Assembly: GCA_040702975.1 (NCBI GenBank)
Contig: CP159990.1
Span: forward strand, 3,162,001-3,226,000
Direction: 5' to 3'
DNA from: Roseburia hominis
Lineage (GTDB): Bacteria > Bacillota > Clostridia > Lachnospirales > Lachnospiraceae
DNA: 64,000 bases
A model generated the notes under the pieces. It searched no databases and had not been told where the DNA came from. It saw nothing but the letters and a program-made list of their open reading frames with translations. How positions within the stretch are numbered: the stretch's first letter is position 1; each line of letters opens with the position of its first letter. This document shows positions 8,609-16,136 of the stretch, in pieces. Position numbers and translations under genes: made by a program.

Positions 8609-9445
8609 CTAAAGACGGAATGTTTTATTCATAAATGCTCCAGCACCTTTGACTGCTGTTGTCATCAGGATCATATACAACATAGAATTAAGAGCCTGGG
8701 CAAACCCGTCAAAATGTTCCAAAATAATATTCTCCGAGGTAAAAATTGTAATTCCACCCATAATCCGTCCTGCAATCCCCATGGATAACGCAATGATAAC
8801 AATTTCAAAAACATTCCCTAAAAAGCTTCGAATCCATGCATATGCCGTCCCTTCAATTTGCTGACCTCCGACTAATGTTGGCATTCCAATCGGAAATGTT
8901 ACCACAAGTAAATATAACTTAATATAGCGGCCGTATAGCGTGATTAAAATCAAGATTCCGCATACCAATGCAACAAAAAAGTAAATCAACCCAAACATAT
9001 AGAAAAATAGTCTGGAACCGATATCTACATCCGTTGTATAGAATGGAGGTGGACTGGTTAAAATAACCTGCCCTGACAAGGCAGATGCCATCCGGAAAAA
9101 AGTTGTGATCATTGGAATTCCTGTTACCAACAGAACGTTCAGCACTACGAGCTTAATCATAGCTTCTACAAATAGCTCCATTGTCAGCTGTTCTTTTAGA
9201 TTGGAAGCTGCTTTAAAAAATCCCAGAATAAAAAACAGATTTAAACATTCCACCCCAATGGATAACGCCCACGGATAAAGATCATGCAACACATACTGCC
9301 ATGTTTCTGCTGAAAAATCCTGTGGTGTTGACGACAGCATGCCAGTGCATGCTGCCATCAATACTTTCCAGATCATATCTGCTAATGCATAAAAAGGACT
9401 GAATAATAAGTTATCACTGATAAAGCTGCTTAACCATTCCGGCAT
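8609..9445 (-). CDS. VirB6/TrbL-like polytopic channel protein
   Basis: This 278-residue protein has about six membrane segments, for example around residues 70-80, 100-120, 150-175, 180-195, 210-235 and 245-270. It begins MPEWLSSFISDNLL. Hydrophobicity, size and place between the VirB2-like and PrgI-like genes match the VirB6-like membrane component of Gram-positive type IV systems. A C-terminal MNKTFRL tail is basic. It probably forms part of the inner-membrane pore. The start ATG follows GAAAGGGGCG. Confidence 0.8.
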   Translation of the reverse strand: MPEWLSSFISDNLLFSPFYALADMIWKVLMAACTGMLSSTPQDFSAETWQYVLHDLYPWALSIGVECLNLFFILGFFKAASNLKEQLTMELFVEAMIKLVVLNVLLVTGIPMITTFFRMASALSGQVILTSPPPFYTTDVDIGSRLFFYMFGLIYFFVALVCGILILITLYGRYIKLYLLVVTFPIGMPTLVGGQQIEGTAYAWIRSFLGNVFEIVIIALSMGIAGRIMGGITIFTSENIILEHFDGFAQALNSMLYMILMTTAVKGAGAFMNKTFRL

Positions 9446-9460
9446 ATACTACGCCCCTTT

Positions 9461-9811
9461 CTATGCTCCAATCTGTGATGTGATAATCGGAATCAGCTGT
9501 GGTCCTAATGTTGCAACCAAACCAGCCGCAATCCTCTTAAATGCTACAGACTGTGCACCACCATCCTGCACATTTAAAGATTGTGCCCACTCAAACACGC
9601 CCCAAAGCAATAAAATCGTACCAATACTTGATACAACTGCGGCAATCAGGTTATAAATTACATCAAAACCATTGGTAATAATCTCCGTTCCACTCGCAAA
9701 TGCCGGTACACTATAAAAAGTAAGTCCTGTAATCGTAATAAGACTCCCGAATAAAATCCTGTCTGCCATATGGTATAACACGTTTCTTATCTGTTTGTTC
9801 TTCTGTGCCAT
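9461..9811 (-). CDS. VirB2/TrbC-like small membrane protein
   Basis: This 116-residue protein has an N-terminal hydrophobic segment ending SVPAFASG, a plausible signal peptide cut after AFA. Two hydrophobic helices follow, around FDVIYNLIAAVVSSIGTILL and IAAGLVATLGPQLIPII. The motif GVFEWAQSLNVQDGGAQ in between resembles the Maff2/CD1108 small proteins of Tn1549-like elements and the TrbC/VirB2 pilin layout. RBS AGGAGA-like. It probably forms part of the channel rather than a long pilus, as Gram-positive T4SSs lack VirB2 pili. Confidence 0.72.
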   Translation of the reverse strand: MAQKNKQIRNVLYHMADRILFGSLITITGLTFYSVPAFASGTEIITNGFDVIYNLIAAVVSSIGTILLLWGVFEWAQSLNVQDGGAQSVAFKRIAAGLVATLGPQLIPIITSQIGA

Positions 9812-9825
9812 CTTACTTTTCTCTC

Positions 9826-10023
9826 CTATTCTCCTATATGAAACACTTTTGTCCCAATTACAATGATTGCGCTTGCCACAATAATAATCGTTCCAAACCC
9901 AGCCAAGCCTCGATAAACACTAAATTTGTCCGGAAGCAACATTGATACGATTAATCCGGAAAGCACTCCGATAATAAATGCAATCACAAGCAGTACTTTC
10001 CCTTTCCATCCATTATTTCTCAT
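9826..10023 (-). CDS. Small two-helix membrane protein
   Basis: The start is ATG 10023 (MRNNGWKGKVLLVIAFI) with GAAAGGAA before it; the 9-codon upstream extension lacks a site and would overlap the neighbour further. The protein is 65 residues with two membrane helices (about 8-27 and 41-58) joined by a short loop. It overlaps neither gene functionally but is packed within the secretion cluster. I do not recognise the family. Confidence 0.6.
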   Translation of the reverse strand: MRNNGWKGKVLLVIAFIIGVLSGLIVSMLLPDKFSVYRGLAGFGTIIIVASAIIVIGTKVFHIGE

Positions 10024-10025
10024 AA

Positions 10026-10442
10026 TTAGTTCCTTTCTTCTTCCCTGCATGGAAGACGTTTCATTTTTTGTATATCTGCAAGTAATATCTTTGTCAAAAC
10101 CGAACCCGTGTCGTGATCTGACAAATAACGATACAACGCTGTCTCATAATCCCTGTAATGACTGTTCTGCAGATAATCGATCGCCGCTGACAGTCTTTTT
10201 GCAACACTGCCTTTTGCATATTCTTCTTGTAACAGTTCTAATGTTTTTAAAATATCTTCTGTTTGTTGGTACGTCCGATCAAGTTTCTGATAGAATTCTG
10301 CCGGAAATATTACTTTTCCCAGTCGTTTGGTATATAACGGCCGTTTTGATTTTCCGAACCACAATATTAAACACACAATCAAACTGATTCCCGCTAAAAT
10401 TCCCAGTACAGTCCCTGTTCCTATATATTGTAAGGCTGTCAT
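10026..10442 (-). CDS. Membrane-anchored protein of the secretion cluster
   Basis: This 138-residue protein has one N-terminal membrane helix (about 8-29, TGTVLGILAGISLIVCLIL). The rest is a soluble helical domain rich in Leu, Gln and Glu (DRTYQQTEDILKTLELLQEE). Its stop is 3 bases from the next start, so the genes are coupled. The family is not recognised; by context it is a T4SS assembly or accessory factor. Confidence 0.6.
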   Translation of the reverse strand: MTALQYIGTGTVLGILAGISLIVCLILWFGKSKRPLYTKRLGKVIFPAEFYQKLDRTYQQTEDILKTLELLQEEYAKGSVAKRLSAAIDYLQNSHYRDYETALYRYLSDHDTGSVLTKILLADIQKMKRLPCREEERN

Positions 10443-10453
10443 AACATCACTCC

Positions 10454-11647
10454 CTATCCTTCCAGAAAGCAGTTACTGATTTCTTCTACCTTGCTCATCA
10501 ATACATCCGGCGCAATCTGATTTGTAAAATATCCTGATGCGTATACTTTCTGCTCCTGTGATTCATACCAGAATTTTGCTTCCGGATGCTTTTGGTTCAT
10601 CCGTTCCAGGCATTTCTGCAGCGCTCTGCTATTTTTGCGCTTCACAGATAACTCAAAACACGCAGGATTGGAAAATAGAAATACATACTCCATTCCTCGA
10701 AGTGATAAATGTAACTGTTCTCCTTCTGCGGAATGTCGAATTTCTGAACTTTCATATTTTCGCCCATTCTTTGCCAGATAATTCTGTAGCACAGATGCCG
10801 TCAATTCTTCATAAACAGGCTTTGATGTTTGCCCTTCTACGGATACTGAGGGGGGGATTGTTGTTTCAAACACTGCTGTCGCACTTTCCGGTACTTCTCC
10901 TGTTTCATCAGGAGTAGTTCCCTGACTACTCCGATGCAGCTGTGCAATCAGCTCCATGAGATGCTTACGCTCATCTTCTAATTTGACAATCTGCTGTGCA
11001 AATTTTTCTTCTTCCTGTTGTAAATTTTCTCTTTCTTCCAACAACTGCTTATTTTCCTCCTGCAGCGAACACTTTGAGCTTTTTAACTGTCTTACTTGCT
11101 CCTGAAGTACTTCCATCTGTTGTTGTAACTCTGAAACCTCCTGTTTATTATTGGACGTACCGCCCTCCAATAATGCAGTAAAGAATTCTCCAGCTTTTGT
11201 ACTGCTTTCTCCCTGACGTTCCAATAACAGTCCAAGCATTCCTAATCTATGCTCGTACTCCTCGCTGAGTTGTCTTACTTTGAGCCTTTCATTTTTTGCT
11301 CCTTCTACTTCTACACGCAGTCTTGCTTCTAAAACTTCTCTTTGCTTCTGAAAAACATTCTGGTCTTCTTCCAGTTTTTTTCTTGCCTGCTTTTCATCCT
11401 CAAACCAGTCTTTCAGCATTGCTTCACGCTGATTCTGTTCTTCTTCCTGTAAGTTCAGTTTTTCTGCTTTTTGATCCAGATTTCTTTTATCTTTTCGAAT
11501 CTGCTCTAACAAAACCTTCAGCTCTTTCCGCTGTTTTTCATATTCCGCTTCCCGGCGAACAAATAAAGTTTCCCGCTCCTCATACATTTTGCTCATTTCT
11601 TCAAGAAATGAAGTTCCCTGTGCCTTTATCTGATTCTGATTGCTCAT
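10454..11647 (-). CDS. Long coiled-coil protein with C-terminal globular domain
   Basis: In this 397-residue protein residues about 10-150 and 165-245 are almost unbroken coiled coil, rich in Glu, Lys, Gln and Leu. After a proline-rich linker (about 250-275) comes a globular domain of about 120 residues (ELTASVLQNYLAKNGRKYES to the end). No signal peptide or membrane helix is visible, so it is probably cytoplasmic. It overlaps the end of the VPKTG protein gene by 4 bases. Tn1549- and Tn916-like elements often carry similar coiled-coil proteins of unknown function at this place. A structural or scaffold role between pilus and channel genes is a guess. Confidence 0.6.
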   Translation of the reverse strand: MSNQNQIKAQGTSFLEEMSKMYEERETLFVRREAEYEKQRKELKVLLEQIRKDKRNLDQKAEKLNLQEEEQNQREAMLKDWFEDEKQARKKLEEDQNVFQKQREVLEARLRVEVEGAKNERLKVRQLSEEYEHRLGMLGLLLERQGESSTKAGEFFTALLEGGTSNNKQEVSELQQQMEVLQEQVRQLKSSKCSLQEENKQLLEERENLQQEEEKFAQQIVKLEDERKHLMELIAQLHRSSQGTTPDETGEVPESATAVFETTIPPSVSVEGQTSKPVYEELTASVLQNYLAKNGRKYESSEIRHSAEGEQLHLSLRGMEYVFLFSNPACFELSVKRKNSRALQKCLERMNQKHPEAKFWYESQEQKVYASGYFTNQIAPDVLMSKVEEISNCFLEG

Positions 11648-11988
11648 TTTGCTCCCTTCTTTCGTGATAAATTTCGTAACCTAATGACGATTGTACTTGA
11701 AACACCAAGCAGAACAGAATAAAACAAAAACCGCTCTACTTCTCCCGTTTTTGGTACTGGTTCTATTGCTTGCTGCGTTTTTCCCTCGTTCTGTTGTATT
11801 TCTTGCTGTTTATTATCTAATACGCTGTTATCTTCTTGCGGATAGTGTTCTGCGCTTTCCAACTTCTTTTCTGAACTCTCTTTCTTATGCTGATGCAACT
11901 TACTTCCTGTTTCCATACAATACGCAGCTCCCCATAAACAAAAACCACACATACACAGCAATAGCAGTGAGATAACTATTCTCTTCAT
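11644..11988 (-). CDS. Small surface protein with VPKTG-type sortase signal
   Basis: The start is ATG 11988, with AAGGTG 6 bases upstream; an upstream GTG lies inside that site. The protein is 114 residues: a signal peptide (MKRIVISLLLLCMCGFCL, likely cut near AAYC), a charged Gln/Glu/Lys spacer, then VPKTGE at 78, a hydrophobic stretch (FLFYSVLLGVSSTIVI) and a basic tail RKKGAK. This is a cell-wall sorting signal with Val in place of Leu. It follows the class B sortase gene at 12001-12675, which may be its dedicated enzyme. It may act as a wall-anchored spacer or adaptor. Substrate choice is inference. Confidence 0.65.
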   Translation of the reverse strand: MKRIVISLLLLCMCGFCLWGAAYCMETGSKLHQHKKESSEKKLESAEHYPQEDNSVLDNKQQEIQQNEGKTQQAIEPVPKTGEVERFLFYSVLLGVSSTIVIRLRNLSRKKGAK

Positions 11989-12000
11989 TTTACACACCTT

Positions 12001-12675
12001 CTATAGAATCAGTTTTTCTTTTACTGCATAGCAGCTCACAACCAACCGCTGATTTGTTCTTCGATAACCAATACAAGTTGCCAACACCACTTGCTGCGCA
12101 CTAGTTTCTTCTGAAGTTTGAAACACTTCATCATCTTTGTCACATTGAAATACACTTTCTACTTCTAATTCTTTGCTACGTATTGGTGTATATAGATAAA
12201 TCTTTTTGTGGGTACTGAAAAACTCAGCATCCTGATACTGATCTAACTCTCCAAACATCTGTCCAGAACGCGTATTATGACCGAAAAGGCAAACATTTTC
12301 AGACAATGCTTCGTTTGTATCTGCATAAGTAAAAATAGAGCCGAGCGTGCTTCTCTTTCCTTCAAAATCACGATTCAGATACTCTGTATCGCTATTTCCT
12401 TTCAGCACCGGATAATCAATCTGTGTTCCTGGTATATAAATCCATCCAACAATTTCCGGATTGATCTGACGAAGTGTTATAAAATCAATTTGCCTATTAA
12501 GCGCTTCTGTCTCCGTCTGTGGTTTCGTCTCTTCCTTCACTACTGCCTGAATAATTGCTTCCTGCTTTTGTACTGCCTCTGAAAAAGGCTGGTGTTCCTG
12601 GTAAGCTAATACTGCAAATCCAATTCCAACAATTCCACAACATACAGCTCCAAAGTTCCATAATCTATCTCGCAT
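12001..12675 (-). CDS. Class B sortase
   Basis: The start is ATG 12675 (MRDRLWNFGAV) with GGAAAAGGAAAC upstream. The ORF could extend 56 codons further, but that region overlaps the minor pilin gene and has no site. The protein is 224 residues: N-terminal membrane anchor (7-25), then the sortase domain. The catalytic triad is visible: His133 in LFGHNTRSG, Cys201 in VLATC and Arg210 in TNQRLVVSC. The sequence NPEIVGWIYIPGT and FTYADTN match class B enzymes, which anchor proteins to peptidoglycan or, in some pilus loci, join the pilus to the wall. It overlaps the neighbour by 11 bases. Confidence 0.85.
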   Translation of the reverse strand: MRDRLWNFGAVCCGIVGIGFAVLAYQEHQPFSEAVQKQEAIIQAVVKEETKPQTETEALNRQIDFITLRQINPEIVGWIYIPGTQIDYPVLKGNSDTEYLNRDFEGKRSTLGSIFTYADTNEALSENVCLFGHNTRSGQMFGELDQYQDAEFFSTHKKIYLYTPIRSKELEVESVFQCDKDDEVFQTSEETSAQQVVLATCIGYRRTNQRLVVSCYAVKEKLIL

Positions 12676-13426
12676 GTTTTCGTTTCCTTTTCCAACCGAT
12701 CCAAATACAACCACTACAACAGAAGAAACATATAAGAGCTCCCAAGATATAGTGTCCCCGCTGATCATCCAATCCTGTCTGTGGCGCTGTTTTTTCCTCT
12801 TCTTCTGGCCGTGGGGTATGTTTTGGCATAATAGAAACGTCATATTTCATTTCCTGATCCTGATCACTCCAAGTAGGAATCGCAATTAAAGTTGGTTCGA
12901 TCATATCATAAACTTCAACATCTTCTGCGTGAATCAGATAGACGCCCACTGCCAACTCTTTAAAAAGAACTCGCCCTGATTCATCTGTTGTTTCAGAGTG
13001 TCCTGTCTGATGTTTTATCTGACATAAGCTTTCTGCCGCCTGCTTCATTTGTTGTGAATTTTCAATCTCATTTAATTCTACATTTGCAGTCGCAAATCCT
13101 TCTAATAGTTTATAGTTTCCAGCCACCACCTCTGCTACTTTGGTACAGTAGAAACGGATATTTTGCTTATTTGTACCGTTTTTTCCATCTGTCAGCTGTA
13201 CCTGAATACTTCCCCGCTGTTCTGAAGCCAACATTTCCAGCTGTTCTGATGGTGGAAATATTTGCTCTCCTGATTCTGATTCTGTCTGTTCAATCATAAG
13301 TTCTTCTTCTGTGATCTGATCCGCAGTCTGTTCCTTCTCCGTTTCTGCAGCAAACACTGGCACTGCAGCAAATAGCACCCAAAAAGCTATCACTGCACAG
13401 CCCGCTTCAAATTTTCTCATTTTCAT
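12665..13426 (-). CDS. Minor SpaA-like pilin with APQTG sorting signal
   Basis: ATG 13426 follows GGAGG at 10 bases; ATG 13420 is an alternative. The protein is 253 residues with a signal peptide ending PVFAAE. A Cna-B/SpaA-type domain (YCTKVAEVV, VGVYLIHAEDV) covers about 75-210. A sorting signal starts at residue 214: APQTG, hydrophobic stretch, and KRKRKHAR. An acidic stretch EEEEK precedes it. Its place between the class C and class B sortases fits a basal pilin that links the shaft to the wall. The Ala at the first position of the signal is unusual. Confidence 0.75.
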   Translation of the reverse strand: MKMRKFEAGCAVIAFWVLFAAVPVFAAETEKEQTADQITEEELMIEQTESESGEQIFPPSEQLEMLASEQRGSIQVQLTDGKNGTNKQNIRFYCTKVAEVVAGNYKLLEGFATANVELNEIENSQQMKQAAESLCQIKHQTGHSETTDESGRVLFKELAVGVYLIHAEDVEVYDMIEPTLIAIPTWSDQDQEMKYDVSIMPKHTPRPEEEEKTAPQTGLDDQRGHYILGALICFFCCSGCIWIGWKRKRKHAR

Positions 13427-14234
13427 AATCTTGATGCCTCCTGTCATGTAGATAAAAACCAATCGCAATCAATAACAGTACAAATGGAAGTGCTGTAATT
13501 GCAATCTCCCGGAAAGATGGAATTGCCTGTTGGATTTCTTCATGGATTATTTTCTCATACGCAACCCTTCGTCCTGTCACAATCAAACGATGCGAATTAA
13601 TGCCATATGGTGTACATGTAATCAAAGAGACCAAATCCCTTTCAGGCTGTATTTCCAATTTTGATACTTCCTCTGGTGTCACGGTCTGCACCTCATCTAC
13701 TTTATAAGCTAATGTTTCTTTCCCGATTCGGATGAAAAACAAATCTCCCATTTTCATTTCATCTAAACGAACAAGTAGTTTTGCACTTGGCAACCCTCGG
13801 TGCCCTGTTAAAGCACAATGGGTATTCGAACCGCCTACTGGAAGGCTTGTTCCCTGTAAATGCCCAATACCGTCCGACAGTACTTCATCTTCTGTTCCAT
13901 GATAAATCGGAAGCTCCACATTAATTTTCGGAATATCCAAACTTCCCATAATTCCAGTTTGAGACAGATTTAATTGAGATTGATAACTTTTATCACTTAA
14001 CATTGTCATGTCAGAATGATCTACCACTGCCCCTTCTGTCTGATACAGCATCTCATTGTATTGCTCTGCATTCTTCCACATTTCTTTTAGCTTTGAGTTT
14101 TCCTCTTCCATAACTGCTTTCTGATATGTTGCAACGGCGTCCTGCTGACGCCGCTGCGAAACTATGCTATGAATAATTGGAAAGCAACAAAGCAAGAAAC
14201 CGATCAGAAATATGATCTTCCACTTTCTGTTCAT
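13407..14234 (-). CDS. Class C (pilus-polymerising) sortase
   Basis: This 275-residue enzyme has an N-terminal membrane helix (6-25) and a second near the C-terminus (about 239-260), the two-helix plan of class C sortases. The triad is His145 in LTGHRGLPS, Cys207 in LITCTPYG and Arg216 in NSHRLIVTGRR. TCTPYG and TGHRGLP are class C signatures. It joins pilin subunits by amide bonds on the outer face of the membrane. A DPF/DPW-type lid before the barrel (residues 60-95) is not visible. The gene overlaps the minor pilin gene by 20 bases. Confidence 0.9.
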   Translation of the reverse strand: MNRKWKIIFLIGFLLCCFPIIHSIVSQRRQQDAVATYQKAVMEEENSKLKEMWKNAEQYNEMLYQTEGAVVDHSDMTMLSDKSYQSQLNLSQTGIMGSLDIPKINVELPIYHGTEDEVLSDGIGHLQGTSLPVGGSNTHCALTGHRGLPSAKLLVRLDEMKMGDLFFIRIGKETLAYKVDEVQTVTPEEVSKLEIQPERDLVSLITCTPYGINSHRLIVTGRRVAYEKIIHEEIQQAIPSFREIAITALPFVLLLIAIGFYLHDRRHQDYENEKI

Positions 14235-14240
14235 AATGTT

Positions 14241-16136
14241 TTACAGTTTTTCTTCCTTTCGTTTCCTGCTCTTCACAAGTGCTCCTGTCATTAATACGGT
14301 TCCGACTGTGATAATGATAGTCAATGCCGGTGTTCCAGTAATCGGAAGCTTCTTTCCAACTTTATTGATGATTGTTAGATTTGCAGAACCTTCCTCTACA
14401 TTTGTTTCTAACTCTTTATCTTCTGATAAACCAATTCCATCAAAAAAGGTTTTGATATTTGCAGAAGCATCAAATGACACCAGCGTTTTTTCTGTTGCAC
14501 CATCACCTTTGATATAGCTGTCACGATCTTTAGTAAAAGTCGCGGTCAGTTCCAATTTAATTGGATCAAGTAGTGGGCGATATCCATCTGGTGCATCTGT
14601 TTCTTTTAGATAATAAATACCACTGTCTAATCCAAAAATCGTAAAAGTTCCATTGGCATCAGATACCATTTCTACAGCTGTAGTCGGGCGATTTCCTCCA
14701 GTATGATCTGTCCCACCCACAGCATCTCTGTTAATAACGATGTAGCCGTCATTTCCAGCTTTTACAAATACTTCATTTTTACATGCTTCATCGCTATATA
14801 AACGAAATTTTGCACCTGCAAGTACTTTATCGTGATCATTTGTTTTCAATGGATTTAAACGATAAGTAAAACAAACAACTGTGTCCCACGGGGTATATCC
14901 AGTACTTCCATCTCCTTCCGAATCCGCATCATTCGAAAATTCCAGGCGAACATCATTTTCAAATCCAGGACGTCCTGTATCTTCGGCAGCTTTCTCATTC
15001 AAAGTAGCTGCATATGTCAAAACAACTTTCTGTCCATAAATATTTTCCTGTTTCTGATTCATCTGATCGAATTCTCGATCCACAATCGCTTTCAAATCAG
15101 TAATAGCGACCATAAACGTATCGCCATTTCCAGGTTTTTCTGTTACGGCATATTCAGATGATGCCAGTGTATAGGTCTTAGCTTTTCCGGCAATAGTTCC
15201 GCTGATCTGAATTTGAACACTGTCTTTCTGGAATGTCAATGCCGGACTCATTACATCATGCCATGCATAATAGTAAGTATCATAGCCATTCATATCTGGC
15301 ACATTGGATGTGAATTGGTATGGAACATTCTGGCCGATTTCGTAATCACCAATATCATTCCAACGATCAACATTTGAAATGTCTTTACACTTATCATCTT
15401 CCTGAATTTTCTTTGTAACAGATGGATAATCTGATTTAATTGTAATTTGAGCAGTCGGATTTGCTGTATCTACCATGCAAAGAGAGCCGGCAGAGTGCGT
15501 ATCTTCCACTTTTGAAATTTCATCAATGATATAATATCCATAAGCCAAACCATCCAACCGGATTGTATTTTCTGCACCAGACATGACATTTTTTACTGTT
15601 ACGGTAGCACTTGCAATATTTAGACGTTCAATTTCATTTCTCAGATCTTCCACAAAATAGCGGAACTTACTATAACGTCCTTCCAGCTCCTGTGGTGCAG
15701 TAACACCCTCTACCGGATGACTGTTTAACGTCTGAATATAGTCAATAGCCATATATTCTGTTACCTGATCAGCTGTAGTTGGTTTCCCTGATTTTGACAA
15801 TGCTTTCGCAACTACATTTTTAATTGCTGGTGCATACACTGGATTAAATGTATAATTGATAGACTCCCCGCCTTTTGCATTTTCCGCGAAAAAAATCTGA
15901 TACACACGGAACTGTTTTCCAACTAATGTCTGTCCACTGTTTCCTTTAATATCAATATGTGCTCCGCCTTGTCCAAAATCTGCAATACCATTTACCGTGT
16001 TATAGTTTTGTCCGCTTGCAGCATGTACTACTGCCACGTCTCCCGGAAAAAGATTCGGAAGATCTGCTGAAAATCCGCTCAATGCCATTGCACCGGCAAT
16101 TATCATAACCATTTTTTTACAATTTTTCTTTTTCAT
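14241..16136 (-). CDS. LPITG major (backbone) pilin, SpaH/EbpB-like
   Basis: This 631-residue protein has a signal peptide (to about VVHAAS, residue 40), an N-terminal domain, a fimbrial isopeptide D2-type domain (LTYAATLNEKAAEDT near 395), a SpaA/Cna-B domain (AGAKFRLYSDEACK to TDAPDGYRP), and a C-terminal sorting signal LPITG at 597, hydrophobic stretch and SRKRKEEKL. AAAGGGGAAA precedes the ATG, which overlaps the tip-adhesin end by 20 bases. The layout fits the backbone pilin cross-linked by the class C sortase. The pilin-motif lysine is not certain; VTKKIQEDDK near 240 is a candidate. Confidence 0.85.
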   Translation of the reverse strand: MKKKNCKKMVMIIAGAMALSGFSADLPNLFPGDVAVVHAASGQNYNTVNGIADFGQGGAHIDIKGNSGQTLVGKQFRVYQIFFAENAKGGESINYTFNPVYAPAIKNVVAKALSKSGKPTTADQVTEYMAIDYIQTLNSHPVEGVTAPQELEGRYSKFRYFVEDLRNEIERLNIASATVTVKNVMSGAENTIRLDGLAYGYYIIDEISKVEDTHSAGSLCMVDTANPTAQITIKSDYPSVTKKIQEDDKCKDISNVDRWNDIGDYEIGQNVPYQFTSNVPDMNGYDTYYYAWHDVMSPALTFQKDSVQIQISGTIAGKAKTYTLASSEYAVTEKPGNGDTFMVAITDLKAIVDREFDQMNQKQENIYGQKVVLTYAATLNEKAAEDTGRPGFENDVRLEFSNDADSEGDGSTGYTPWDTVVCFTYRLNPLKTNDHDKVLAGAKFRLYSDEACKNEVFVKAGNDGYIVINRDAVGGTDHTGGNRPTTAVEMVSDANGTFTIFGLDSGIYYLKETDAPDGYRPLLDPIKLELTATFTKDRDSYIKGDGATEKTLVSFDASANIKTFFDGIGLSEDKELETNVEEGSANLTIINKVGKKLPITGTPALTIIITVGTVLMTGALVKSRKRKEEKL

